The notes under the pieces are model-generated. The model was not told the DNA's origin. It worked only from the letters and a program-made list of their open reading frames with translations, and searched no databases. Of a DNA stretch of 64,000 nucleotides, positions 11,499 through 19,910 are shown piece by piece. The position numbers and the translations under genes were made by a program. Numbering within the stretch: position 1 is the stretch's first letter; every line of letters starts with the position of its first letter. This stretch comes from Ancrocorticia sp047501485. GTDB lineage: Bacteria > Actinomycetota > Actinomycetes > Actinomycetales > Actinomycetaceae. The stretch covers positions 224,136 through 288,135 of the forward strand of contig JAZDRN010000002.1 of NCBI GenBank assembly GCA_047501485.1, read 5' to 3'.

Positions 11499-12718
11499 TT
11501 GGCCTCTCCCTCGTATTCGGCGCGGACGTTTTCCCATACATCGGTGAGGATTGCGGCCTCCGCGCCGGTGAGCATGCGGTTGCCGGATACCTCCATGAAA
11601 TCCTTGAGGGCTTCCAGCGGGTGCATTGCGGCCACCTGGACTGGCCCTGCCCCGCGTTCCATGGCCTGCGTACGATGCTGTATCTCCAAGGCGTGCGGAA
11701 AGGCCCGGCGCAGTATTGCGGACATGTCCGCGGGACGTGCTGGATCGGTCACGATGAGGCGGGTGAAACTCTGCGTGTGCACGGAGTTTTCGGGATGCAG
11801 CAGCTCCTCCATCGTCCCTGTGAGCGTCTTGACCGGACGCCAGACCGGGGCCGGGATGACCTCGGTGGAGACCTGATCGCCCTCGATGGTCAGGAGAAGC
11901 GATGACTTGGCGCGCTCCTCGGAGAACGAGAACGCGATAGGGGAGCCCGAATAGCGCATGGGCGGATCCCAGGCGCGCCCGATGCGTTGCGGTGAGTGCA
12001 GATGGCCGAGGGCCACGTAGGACAGTGGACCCGGGTTCTCACCCTCCGCTCCCAACCGGAAGAGCCCGGAGGGGGCGTTGTCCACTCCTCCTACGTGTAT
12101 GTCGCGCTCGGAAGGGGAGGCTTCGCCGCCGGTGATGAATGCGTGGGCCAGGCATATCCTGGCTACCTTCGCATGCGAGTACGCCCCGGTGGTGACATCC
12201 TGCCTGACGCGATCGAGAGCGGCTCGCAGCACCGTCTCATGGCTGCGCTCCAGGTAATCCTCCGGCGCGGGGCCTTCTCCTGACGTGTGAGGAGCGAGGC
12301 GACGGCGTTCCACATCCGGATCCAGATATGGGATGGCATAGACGATAGCTTCCACCTCCTCCCGCTTGTTCCTGATCGCGATGGGATGCTCGGCTTGGCG
12401 GGAGTCGGTGCGGATATGAACGGAGTGCCTCATGAGCTCGGCGCCGAAACCCAGGCGCAGGGGCGAATCGTGGTTGCCGGAGGTCAGGATCACCGTGGTG
12501 AGTTCGGCGAGTTCGTTGAGCGTGCTGTTGAACAGTGCGACCGCCCAGGTGGGAGGAACGCCGCGATCGTAGACATCCCCAGAGATCAGGACGGCATCGA
12601 TATCGTATTCGCGTACCACCTCGATGACGTGAGAACACCACATCTCAAAGGCAGGGGTGAGATCGGCTCCATGCAGGCTTCGCCCCAGATGCCAGTCGGA
12701 CGTGTGAAGGATTCGCAT
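11495..12718 (-). CDS. sbcD: Nuclease SbcCD subunit D
   Basis: A 407-residue Mre11-type metallophosphoesterase, the nuclease partner of SbcC. The two-metal motifs are in order: DWHLG at residues 7-11, GDVYDRG near 47, TSGNHDS near 82 and GHLHSPQ near 235. A C-terminal capping domain follows. The ATG at 12718 begins MRILHTSDWHLG, the standard family N-terminus. It forms an operon with sbcC by a 4-base GTGA overlap. Confidence 0.95.
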   Translation of the reverse strand: MRILHTSDWHLGRSLHGADLTPAFEMWCSHVIEVVREYDIDAVLISGDVYDRGVPPTWAVALFNSTLNELAELTTVILTSGNHDSPLRLGFGAELMRHSVHIRTDSRQAEHPIAIRNKREEVEAIVYAIPYLDPDVERRRLAPHTSGEGPAPEDYLERSHETVLRAALDRVRQDVTTGAYSHAKVARICLAHAFITGGEASPSERDIHVGGVDNAPSGLFRLGAEGENPGPLSYVALGHLHSPQRIGRAWDPPMRYSGSPIAFSFSEERAKSSLLLTIEGDQVSTEVIPAPVWRPVKTLTGTMEELLHPENSVHTQSFTRLIVTDPARPADMSAILRRAFPHALEIQHRTQAMERGAGPVQVAAMHPLEALKDFMEVSGNRMLTGAEAAILTDVWENVRAEYEGEAK

Positions 12719-12794
12719 GATTCAACCCTAGCGGCCCTCTCCGACACGTTCTCGCACCCGCGACTGCCGTTGCCGCCAGACCGCCACATATGCG

Positions 12795-12829
12795 AGGACG
12801 GCCCACCCCATATCGGGGTGGGCCGTCCT
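12795..12829 (-). terminator. Hairpin terminator after the YehR-like lipoprotein gene
   Basis: A perfect 15-bp stem (AGGACGGCCCACCCC and its complement) with a 5-base loop lies about 27 bases after the TGA at 12856 on the minus strand and before sbcD. No T-tract is present. Confidence 0.7.
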
Positions 12830-12855
12830 GTTTGAGACTAACGGTCTGAAGGACT

Positions 12856-13515
12856 TCAGTTGACCCGGCTGAATCCCTGGCCCTCAAGCATCTCGATGCT
12901 CTGCTGCAGGCTTACCTTCGCACCTTCACTCGTGTCTCCAGAGAAGGTGGAGCCGGTGAGCTGGGAAATGGTTTCCAGATTGGCGACGCTGTAATCGACG
13001 GTCAGGGTCTCGATGGCCTCGGAATCGCCGTACTCGATGTTGTGCTAGAGCCCTTCGATCCCCTGGAACTCAGCGGCGATGGAATCGAGCTTCGCCCGTG
13101 CCTCATCGGCCGTGGTAACTCCGAGAACGTCATAGGGCATGACGTTCCTGGTGGTCTGGCGGGTCACCTCATCGCCGACGGCGTAGTAGGTGAAGGTCAT
13201 GTCCACGCCGTTCTGGACGGCATTCAGCACAACCTCGGTCTCGCCGTTCTCGGCGCCCGCGTTGTTATCGACACCCGGGTTGGAATCCGGGCTCTCGTTG
13301 CCATCCGTGGAAGGCTGCTCGCTACCATCCGTGGAAGGCTGCTCGCTGGTCTCGGTCGAAGCCTCCGGCGAGGCGACGGACTCGGTGCTGGCGCTAGGCG
13401 TGGTCGTATTCTCGTCGCCGCCCTCGTCGCCGCACGCGGCAAGCGACAGCATGAGAGCGGAGAGGATTGCCAGAGCCTTGACGAAAGGCTTCCTGAGCCT
13501 GGTGGTCTGAGTCAT
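12856..13515 (-). pseudogene. YehR/DUF1307-type lipoprotein interrupted by an in-frame TAG
   Basis: The ATG at 13515 with GAGGAA upstream starts a lipoprotein: MTQTTRLRKPF, a hydrophobic segment and the lipobox LSLAAC. A Ser/Thr/Glu/Pro-rich linker follows with the repeated unit SEQPSTDG. Then comes a YehR-like domain (VVLNAVQNGVDMTFTYYAVGDEV). Codon 157 is TAG (13047-13045). Beyond it the same frame continues for 62 codons, HNIEYGDSEAIETLTVDY to GQGFSRVN, with sequence expected of the same domain, and ends in TGA at 12856. A CAG codon at 13047 would restore a 219-residue protein. Either the gene is inactive, a 156-residue product is made, or the base is a sequencing error. Confidence 0.82.
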
Positions 13516-13792
13516 GAGAATTCCTCTATCTCTTGTACGTGAGGCCACTGCGTATTTCCCAAGGCAAGCCCGGCAAATGCCATGTCTGACTGCAGCAACC
13601 AAATCGATGGGCCGAAGTGCTTCAGGCTAGCTCACGTCCGCGTCGCGAAACCCTGGCAAACCCGAGCAGGACCATCTATTTGGCCTGTTCACGATAGCAC
13701 TCCGCCGCCCTGACTGTGTGAGGCCTGCTCAAATTCCGGGACTTATGGCCCGCTATAACCTGGCCGTCCAGTGATCTACGAGCAGACAACAC
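13516..13792 (-). other. Leader region of the lipoprotein gene, no gene seen
   Basis: This is non-coding DNA between the lipoprotein gene and the phosphoribosyltransferase terminator. No recognisable riboswitch, tRNA or conserved small ORF was seen. It presumably holds the lipoprotein promoter. Confidence 0.4.
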
Positions 13793-13836
13793 GATGCCCC
13801 GCGAGCCACCGGAACATGGCTGCGTCGCGAGGCATC
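13793..13836 (-). terminator. Hairpin downstream of the phosphoribosyltransferase gene
   Basis: An imperfect long stem, GATGCCYCGCGA paired with TCGCGRGGCATC, contains an inner AGCCA/TGGCT pairing. The mismatch on the plus strand becomes G-U on the minus strand. It lies 15 bases after the stop at 13851. Confidence 0.55.
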
Positions 13837-13850
13837 AAAAACAGAGGTTT

Positions 13851-14342
13851 TCAGTTATCCTTGCTGGTCACGCCGTTGACGGGAGGAAGGCAGGACCATG
13901 GGAAGGAGATCCATTCTGAGGTCTCTTTCCAGACGTATTCGCAGTCGATGACCGAGCGCGGCTTCTGGTAGAGGACCGCGACGCGGATCTCCTGGGTGTA
14001 TTGGGCACAAATCCCCCGTACGAATTCCAGGGTGCGGCCGGAGTCGGCGACGTCGTCGACGATCAGGACTTTCTTGCCCGACATGCCGTGGTTCTCGGGT
14101 ACTGGGTCGACGAGGCGAGGATCGAGAAGGGTGGTGCCGATGCCCGTGTAGAACTCGACGTTCAGCACCAGCATGCTCTTCTGTTCCAGGGCGTAGGCAA
14201 TGGCGCCGGCCGGAATCAATCCGCCGCGTGCGACGCACACGATGAGGTCAGGCTCAAATCCAGAATCCCAAACGGTTGTGGCGAGATCGCGTGATGCTTC
14301 GCCGAATGCTTCCCAAGTGAGTACTTCGCGCACGTCTGTCAT
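13851..14342 (-). CDS. Type I phosphoribosyltransferase (Gpt-like)
   Basis: A 163-residue purine-type phosphoribosyltransferase. The PRPP loop is VLIVDDVADSGRTLEF at about residues 91-106. ARGGLIPAGAIAY near residue 38 is the PPi-loop region of xanthine/hypoxanthine-guanine transferases. It transfers ribose-5-phosphate from PRPP to a purine base, probably guanine, xanthine or hypoxanthine; the exact base cannot be read. The product is soluble. The ATG at 14342 lacks a Shine-Dalgarno and has an AGAAT-containing box upstream. The gene is monocistronic. Confidence 0.82.
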   Translation of the reverse strand: MTDVREVLTWEAFGEASRDLATTVWDSGFEPDLIVCVARGGLIPAGAIAYALEQKSMLVLNVEFYTGIGTTLLDPRLVDPVPENHGMSGKKVLIVDDVADSGRTLEFVRGICAQYTQEIRVAVLYQKPRSVIDCEYVWKETSEWISFPWSCLPPVNGVTSKDN

Positions 14343-14439
14343 AAACGTATTCTTGCAGCTTCATGCAAGTCGCACCACGTGAACGCCGGGGAATCCCAGA
14401 AAATCCAGGGGCTTGTGACCCTTCTCTCGGGTGGGCCGC

Positions 14440-15240
14440 CTAGCGCACGGCCCCGGAGCCGAGGATTGCCCGGGCGCCCTCATGCAGGAGCGCGTTACTG
14501 GCGATGGCACTCGTTCCCCAGGGGCCGGGCTCGCCCTCGAGTGAGGTAAAGGTCCCCCCAGCCTCGATCACGATGGGGACCAGAGCCGCCATGTCGTAGA
14601 TCTCCAGCTCGGGTTCGGCGGCGATGTCCACCGTGCCCTCGGCGACCATCATGTAGCTCCAGAAGTCGCCGTACGCGCGTGAGCGCCAGCACGCGGTGGC
14701 CAGTTGATAGAAGGATTCGGCCTGGCCGCGCTCCTGCCAACCGCTGAGAGACGAATAGGAGAGGGAGGCATCTTCGATCGCTGACACCGCGGAGACACGC
14801 AGTGCCTCGGGCGGGTTTTGACCGGTGCGCAGGAAGGCCCCCATACCCTGGGCTGCCCACCAGCGCCGCCCGAGTGCGGGAGCGGAGACAACTCCCAGAA
14901 CCACCTCTCCACCGGATTCCAGCGCGAGCAGCGTGGCCCACACCGGGACGCCGCGAACGAAATTCTTGGTGCCATCGATGGGGTCGAGAATCCAGCGCCG
15001 GGCGGAATGCTCCAACGACCCGCCCTGTTCCTCGCCGTAGATCTCGTCATCCGGCCGGTGCTGAGTGAGAAGGTTGCGGACGATCTGTTCGGCGTTCTTG
15101 TCCGCGTCAGAGACCGGGGTGAGATCGGGCTTGGTCTCCACCACGAGATCGTCGGCGCGGAATCGCTCCATCGTCAACGCGTCGACCCGATCGGCGATAT
15201 CGAGCGCCAGGAGCAGATCGTCGGAGAGGCTGAAGGTCAT
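14440..15240 (-). CDS. hisN: Histidinol-phosphatase, inositol monophosphatase family
   Basis: A 266-residue enzyme of the IMPase fold. The metal-binding motifs are EEQGG near residue 70, WILDPIDGTKNFVRG at about 83-97 and YDMAALVPIVIEAGG near 216. In actinobacteria this clade beside rsgA/aroA is HisN, which dephosphorylates L-histidinol phosphate. A broader IMPase activity cannot be excluded from sequence. The ATG at 15240 overlaps the rsgA stop (ATGA). It is the last gene of doxX-aroA-rsgA-hisN. Confidence 0.86.
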   Translation of the reverse strand: MTFSLSDDLLLALDIADRVDALTMERFRADDLVVETKPDLTPVSDADKNAEQIVRNLLTQHRPDDEIYGEEQGGSLEHSARRWILDPIDGTKNFVRGVPVWATLLALESGGEVVLGVVSAPALGRRWWAAQGMGAFLRTGQNPPEALRVSAVSAIEDASLSYSSLSGWQERGQAESFYQLATACWRSRAYGDFWSYMMVAEGTVDIAAEPELEIYDMAALVPIVIEAGGTFTSLEGEPGPWGTSAIASNALLHEGARAILGSGAVR

Positions 15241-16277
15241 GAGTTACTCCAATCGTTGACTCGCCCCGCATCCAGGAGGCGTCGGAACGAGGCGACGCGG
15301 GCTTTCAGACGTTCGTCGGTCACCTCGGAAAGAGCGCAGTCGAGGGCGTCCGCGGTATGAGGGCAACCGCGCGGGCATTCCTGGGCGACCTCGGCAAGAT
15401 CGCTGAAGCCGCGCAGTAGATCCTCCGGGCGCACGTGGGCGAGCCCGAAGCTGCGCACTCCGGGGGTGTCGATGATGCGCCCTCCCCCCGCGAGGGCGAA
15501 CGAGACCGCCGAGGTAGAGGTATGGCGGCCCTTGCCGGTGACCTCGTTGACGTGGCCGATGGTGCGCTCGGCCTCGGGGACGAGCGCGTTGATGAGGGTG
15601 GATTTGCCGACGCCGGAGTGGCCCACCAGGACGGTCTCGTGGCCGGCGAGCACATCGCGCAGCTCGCTCAGATCCACCGGTGGGCTCTCTGGCGGGTAAG
15701 AGGAGGCGATATCGCAGGCCACAGAACTCAGATCGGTGACGTAGGCCGGGAGCCCGAGGGGCTCGTAGCGATCCAGAAGATCGGCGGCGCTTGCGAGGTC
15801 GGCTTTGGTGAGCACCAGGAAAGGGGTCATGCCCGCAACATATGCCGCCACGAGGCACCGGTCTATCATCCCCGGCTTCGGATCGGGATTGGCCAGCGCC
15901 ACGACGATTGCGAGTTGGTCCGCATTGGCGACGATGACGCGTTCGCGCCCGTCGCCTTCCTCGGTAGAGCGGCGCAGCTCAGACGTTCGTTCCTCGACCT
16001 TGACCACTCGCGCGAGCGTGTCCTTACCTCCGGAGAGATCGCCGGTCACCCGCACGCGGTCTCCCACGACGATGGCACGGCGCCCCAATTCGCGAGCCTT
16101 GACGGCGGTGAGCTCCACGCCGTCGTCGAGCAGAAGATGGGAACGTCCGCGATCGACGCCGATGACGCGAGCAAGAGGTGCGTCGGAGTAATCGGGGCGG
16201 ATCTTCGTACGGGGCCGAGACGCCCGGCCGGGACGGACTCGTACGCGCGGATCGTCCGTGCCAATGTCGCGGCGCAC
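15237..16277 (-). CDS. rsgA: Ribosome small-subunit biogenesis GTPase RsgA
   Basis: A 346-residue circularly permuted GTPase that matures the 30S subunit. An N-terminal OB fold at about 35-105 is followed by the G4 motif LTKAD (near 158), G1 GHSGVGKST (near 214) and G3 DTPGVRSFG (near 268). The zinc-binding tail carries CPRGCPHTADALDC. The start is GTG at 16277, two bases after the aroA stop. The end overlaps hisN by 4 bases. Confidence 0.95.
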   Translation of the reverse strand: MRRDIGTDDPRVRVRPGRASRPRTKIRPDYSDAPLARVIGVDRGRSHLLLDDGVELTAVKARELGRRAIVVGDRVRVTGDLSGGKDTLARVVKVEERTSELRRSTEEGDGRERVIVANADQLAIVVALANPDPKPGMIDRCLVAAYVAGMTPFLVLTKADLASAADLLDRYEPLGLPAYVTDLSSVACDIASSYPPESPPVDLSELRDVLAGHETVLVGHSGVGKSTLINALVPEAERTIGHVNEVTGKGRHTSTSAVSFALAGGGRIIDTPGVRSFGLAHVRPEDLLRGFSDLAEVAQECPRGCPHTADALDCALSEVTDERLKARVASFRRLLDAGRVNDWSNS

Positions 16278-16279
16278 CG

Positions 16280-17668
16280 TCAGAGATCACCGTCCGTCCC
16301 GGTTGCGGGCAATTGACTGGACAGCGGAATCTCCTGCGGCAGGGCGCGTACGCTCGCTTCGCCGGCGACGAGATCGGCCCACATCTGGGGGAATTGGGGA
16401 AGGGTCTTGGATGTTGTTTCGATATCGACGACGTCGACGCCCGGAACCCGTAGTCCGATAACAGCGGCGAAGGTCGCCATCCGGTGGTCCTCGTAGGTCT
16501 CCAGGCGGGCCCCGTGCAGTATCGTGGGTTCGACGAAGAGGTCGTCGCCCTCCACCCACGCCTTGCCGCCCAGGCGGTTCAGCTCCGTGGTGATGGCGTT
16601 CAGGCGATCCGTCTCGTGGCCGCGCAGCTGGCCGATGTTCCGCAGCGCCGAGGTACCCGTCGCGAAGGCGGCGACCGCTGCCACGGTGGGAACGAGTTCG
16701 CCGACATCGTGCAGATCCATGTCCAGCGGCAGGATCTCCCGTGGCCCGGTCAGGACGAGACGACCCGAGACGACACGGACGGCCGCGCCCATGCGCGTGA
16801 AGATGTCGCGCAGTGCGTCGCCCGGCTGTTGCGTGGAGCGGGGCCACCCGGGGACCTCCACTGTTCCGGCCGTGACCATGGCCGCTGCGAGGAAGGGGCC
16901 GGCGTTGGACAGGTCCGGTTCGACTTCGACGTTTCCTACATCGGGTACACCCGGTAACACGAGCCAGCGCACGGCCGGATGCCCCGGGCGCACGGGGCCG
17001 GCGTCCTTGGGGAAGGTGAAGACCTCGATGCCGGAGTCGCGCAGTACCTCGACCGTCATGTCCAGATGAGGAGAGGAGGGGATGGAACCGCCCACGTGGC
17101 GCAGTTCGAGGCCGTTGGTCATCCGTGGAGCGGCGAGGAGGAGAGCAGAGATGAATTGCGACGACGCTGAGGCATCGATCTCGATGCGGCCTCCCTCCAC
17201 AGCTCCGGTTCCGTGCACGGTCACCGGCAAGACGCCGCGTCCACGGGCGTCGACGGCGTGGTCGACGCCCACACCCAGCTTCTTTATGGCCTGCAGGACA
17301 GGATCCATGGGTCTGACCCTGGCGGCCGCGTCGCCGTCGATGGTCACGTCGCCCTTGGCCAGCATCGCCACCGCGGGTAGAAAACGCATGACCGTTCCCG
17401 CCAGGCCGGCCTGGATCTTCGCGCCGTGCAGTGGGGCGGGATAGACGAAAAGCTCATGATCGTAGAATTCGAGGCCTGCGCCAAGGGACTCGAGAGCCTG
17501 CGCCATCAGGATGGTGTCTCGCGCCACCAGCGGCTCACGGATGACAGAGGGCTGATCTCCGAGTGAGGCCAGCACGAAATAACGATTCGTCAACGACTTG
17601 GAACCGGGAATGCGAACCGAGGAATTCAGCGGCTCGGGATGATGCGGGGCGGGCCAGACATCGCTCAT
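16280..17668 (-). CDS. aroA: 3-phosphoshikimate 1-carboxyvinyltransferase (EPSP synthase)
   Basis: A 462-residue EPSP synthase, the sixth step of the shikimate pathway, joining shikimate-3-phosphate and PEP. Substrate motifs: PGSKSLTNRY near residue 18, GLAGTVMRFLPAV, SASSQFISALLL and EDHRMATFAAVIGLR near the end. A 28-residue C-terminal extension after the conserved fold is Ser/Pro/Thr-rich. The ATG at 17668 overlaps the doxX stop (ATGA), so upstream in-frame codons belong to doxX. A type I AroD of the same pathway is at 37811. Confidence 0.95.
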   Translation of the reverse strand: MSDVWPAPHHPEPLNSSVRIPGSKSLTNRYFVLASLGDQPSVIREPLVARDTILMAQALESLGAGLEFYDHELFVYPAPLHGAKIQAGLAGTVMRFLPAVAMLAKGDVTIDGDAAARVRPMDPVLQAIKKLGVGVDHAVDARGRGVLPVTVHGTGAVEGGRIEIDASASSQFISALLLAAPRMTNGLELRHVGGSIPSSPHLDMTVEVLRDSGIEVFTFPKDAGPVRPGHPAVRWLVLPGVPDVGNVEVEPDLSNAGPFLAAAMVTAGTVEVPGWPRSTQQPGDALRDIFTRMGAAVRVVSGRLVLTGPREILPLDMDLHDVGELVPTVAAVAAFATGTSALRNIGQLRGHETDRLNAITTELNRLGGKAWVEGDDLFVEPTILHGARLETYEDHRMATFAAVIGLRVPGVDVVDIETTSKTLPQFPQMWADLVAGEASVRALPQEIPLSSQLPATGTDGDL

Positions 17669-18204
17669 GAGGCTTTGCCCTTGGTGAGCTGTGCCTTTTC
17701 GATCTTGGCGATGCGAGCCTGGGCGGCGGCGCGCTCGCGGTTGCGGACCTCGGAGATCTCCCTGCGACGCTCCTGCCTGTACATGCGCCGCCAGGAATGG
17801 GAGGGCTTGCCCGCAAGGTCTGCGGCGGCCAGGAGAACGCCGCCGAGCAGCCCCGCGGAGGTGGCGAGACCACGAAGATCCTCGCGGCGTTCGGCTCCTT
17901 TGTGAAGCCACACGGGGTTGTTGGCGACGGCGACGGGCAGCTGCGTTGCCGCCAGGACCAGCGCCGATACGCGTGGCATCTTGCCGGTGGCGAGGGCAGC
18001 TCCGCACAGGACGTTGGAGAGCCCGAAAGCGCGGGTGGCGAGGTCCACCTGCTTGGTACTGACGGGGTAACCGGCCTTCTCGGCTAACGGGGTAAGGGTC
18101 TCGGCGCGCTCACGATGGCTCGCGGGCCGAACGAGTGCATCCACCCCGGAGACGATGAAAGGGGTGGCCAATAAGGGGCGGGCGAGGACGCGCAGAATGC
18201 TCAT
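17665..18204 (-). CDS. DoxX family membrane protein
   Basis: A 179-residue DoxX-type integral membrane protein. Hydrophobic helices lie at about residues 3-25, 55-75, 80-96 and 113-133. The opening RPLLATPFIVSGVDALVRP is typical of actinobacterial DoxX. A long basic, helical, Arg/Lys/Ala-rich cytoplasmic tail follows from about residue 135 (EVRNRERAAAQARIAKIE). Related proteins have been linked to redox homeostasis, which would suit the neighbouring sigH, but no activity is evident here. It heads the aroA-rsgA-hisN operon. Confidence 0.82.
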   Translation of the reverse strand: MSILRVLARPLLATPFIVSGVDALVRPASHRERAETLTPLAEKAGYPVSTKQVDLATRAFGLSNVLCGAALATGKMPRVSALVLAATQLPVAVANNPVWLHKGAERREDLRGLATSAGLLGGVLLAAADLAGKPSHSWRRMYRQERRREISEVRNRERAAAQARIAKIEKAQLTKGKAS

Positions 18205-18475
18205 GCATTATTACTACCGCAATTGAGTTGAAAAGTCGCCTACCGGCCCAAAAATACTCCCGTTTCGCACGCCGCGCACGATGGAAACGGAGGCGCACGA
18301 AAGGGCGATGGAGAACCTTCTGCGCCGAACTTGAAAATCCGATCGTTGCCTATGGGATGTGGAAGAGTCGGGGAGGGGTAGACGCGAACAACGGGAATAG
18401 GCGAGGGCAAGCCGACGTCGTCGCCCGAATAGGAGGACGATGAGGCATGCGGTGAGCCGGGAGAACACGTCGATC
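18205..18475. other. Divergent doxX/sigH intergenic region
   Basis: No gene is seen in this non-coding stretch. A second GGGAAT sits at 18393-18398, but the triplet 18 bases later is GTC rather than GTT, so it is a weaker candidate than the sigH promoter at 18476. Confidence 0.4.
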
Positions 18476-18502
18476 GGGAATGGATACCGGCCTGAAGGCG
18501 TT
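18476..18502 (+). promoter_or_regulatory. SigH/SigR-type promoter of sigH
   Basis: GGGAAT at 18476-18481, an 18-base spacer and GTT at 18500-18502 match the SigR/SigH consensus (GGGAAT-N18-GTT) known from Streptomyces and Mycobacterium. It lies 41 bases before the sigH ATG, so SigH probably activates its own operon. Confidence 0.7.
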
Positions 18503-18543
18503 GACATCAGGGACGAACCGACAAAAGGCGACTAATCTAGAAC

Positions 18544-19152
18544 ATGATGAGCACCGATACTCTTGACTCCGCACCGGTGGAGGACGCGGCACAGCGCGCG
18601 GAACGATTCCAACGCGATGCGCTGCCCTTCCTCGACCAGTTGTACGGCGCTGCAATGCGACTGACACGCAATCCCCAGGACGCAGAAGATCTGGTCCAGG
18701 AGACGTACGCGAAGGCATTCGCCGCGTTCCACCAGTATCAACCGGGTACGAACCTGAAGGCGTGGCTGTACCGGATCCTCAACAACACGTTCATCTCCAA
18801 TTACCGCAAGGCGCAGCGCCAGCCCAAGCAGAGCGACGCGGCGGAGGTGGAGGACTGGCAGGAATACGAGGCGGCCAATCACCAGTCGACGGGGATGGTA
18901 TCGGCGGAGGCCGAGGCCATCGAGAACCTGCCTGATTCGGAGATTCGCGATGCGCTGGCCAAGCTGCCAGAGGATCGCCGCATGGCGGTCTACCTCGCCG
19001 ATGTGGAGGGGTTCTCCTACCAGGAGATCGCCGAGATCATGGATACGCCGATCGGAACCGTCATGTCGCGTCTACACCGCGGACGACGTCAGCTGCGGGA
19101 GCTTCTTGCGGATTATGCGCGGGAGCTCGGCTACGGGAAGGATCAGAAGTGA
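18544..19152 (+). CDS. sigH: Group IV (ECF) sigma factor SigH/SigR
   Basis: A 202-residue ECF sigma factor of the SigR/SigH (thiol-stress) type. Region 2 is at about residues 25-95, with DAEDLVQETYAKAF and LKAWLYRILNNTFISNYRK. Region 4 is at about 135-190, with LPEDRRMAVYLADVEGFSYQ and IGTVMSRLHRGRRQLRELL. It directs RNA polymerase to oxidative- and heat-stress genes and is held by the zinc anti-sigma factor encoded next (GTGA overlap). A self-type promoter lies upstream. The start is ATG at 18544 or the adjacent ATG at 18547. Confidence 0.92.
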   Translation: MMSTDTLDSAPVEDAAQRAERFQRDALPFLDQLYGAAMRLTRNPQDAEDLVQETYAKAFAAFHQYQPGTNLKAWLYRILNNTFISNYRKAQRQPKQSDAAEVEDWQEYEAANHQSTGMVSAEAEAIENLPDSEIRDALAKLPEDRRMAVYLADVEGFSYQEIAEIMDTPIGTVMSRLHRGRRQLRELLADYARELGYGKDQK

Positions 19153-19544
19153 GCCAGGAGGAAATGGCACGGGAGCAGAGGGACCGCGAGAACGGGCGAA
19201 TCGAGAAGCACGGCCGCACGGAGGATCGCGGGCATCTCGACGAGCCACAGAATATCGATGAGATCGTCACTCAAGTGGAGCGGAAGCTGCGAGACTTCGC
19301 GGATTCCGACTGTTCCTGCGAGGAGCTGTCCGGGCACCTGTTCGAGTTCTTGGACGCCCAGATGCCCCAGGAGCAGGCAGCGAGACTTCGCAGACACATG
19401 GAGACCTGCCCTCACTGCAACCGTTTGATGGAAGCGGAGACCCACGTTCGCGAGATGCTCAAGCGCTCATGCTGCGAGTCGGCCCCCTCCACCTTGCGCA
19501 TCAAGATAACCCAGCAGATCGCGGTCTATCGCTCCGCGACGTGA
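19149..19544 (+). CDS. rshA: Zinc-containing anti-sigma factor RshA/RsrA
   Basis: A 131-residue thiol-based redox sensor that binds and inactivates SigH until its cysteines are oxidised. The ZAS signature Hx3Cx2C appears as HMETCPHC near residue 78. Further cysteines are CSCEE near 56 and CC near 101. An unusually long charged N-terminus (about 45 residues rich in Glu, Arg and Gln) precedes the domain. The GTG start overlaps the sigH stop by 4 bases, so the two are coupled. A 9-bp hairpin follows the stop. Confidence 0.9.
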   Translation: MSQEEMAREQRDRENGRIEKHGRTEDRGHLDEPQNIDEIVTQVERKLRDFADSDCSCEELSGHLFEFLDAQMPQEQAARLRRHMETCPHCNRLMEAETHVREMLKRSCCESAPSTLRIKITQQIAVYRSAT

Positions 19545-19910
19545 CCCGCCGACGGCGCCATCCGAACTGTGAATGGTTTGCATTCACAGGTGAGGGCCAG
19601 GAAGCTGTTTGTGGGTGGAGCCCCGGTTGTGCGAGTTTGCTCGTACAGATGAGGATGAGGAAGTCGGCTACGCGTGGAACCCCTCGACGGTAGATTAGAA
19701 GACGACTCATTTGACGGTTGCGTATCTGGCCTAGCGCCTTCAATGAAATGAGACCGGGTACAACTTGCCCTTCTCTGTAAGCGCTCCCTGAATGTAACTG
19801 GGCATGGAGGGCTCCTTCGCAGGTTGCTAACTTCTTTTGATTTGGTTGACAGCTAATGGAGAACGCGAGCTTTTGCGGGCGAGCCGATTTACGATTGAAC
19901 AGGGGTTGTG
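19545..19910. other. Intergenic region after rshA, no gene seen
   Basis: The 366 bases hold a perfect hairpin at 19567-19589 and a TTGACA at about 19845 upstream of the AlbA-like gene. Base composition drops towards AT in the second half, where the AT-richer gene begins. Confidence 0.4.
19567..19589 (+). terminator. Hairpin after rshA
   Basis: CTGTGAATG and its exact complement flank the loop GTTTG, 23 bases after the rshA stop. No T-tract follows. It is a likely terminator, or alternatively an operator. Confidence 0.5.
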
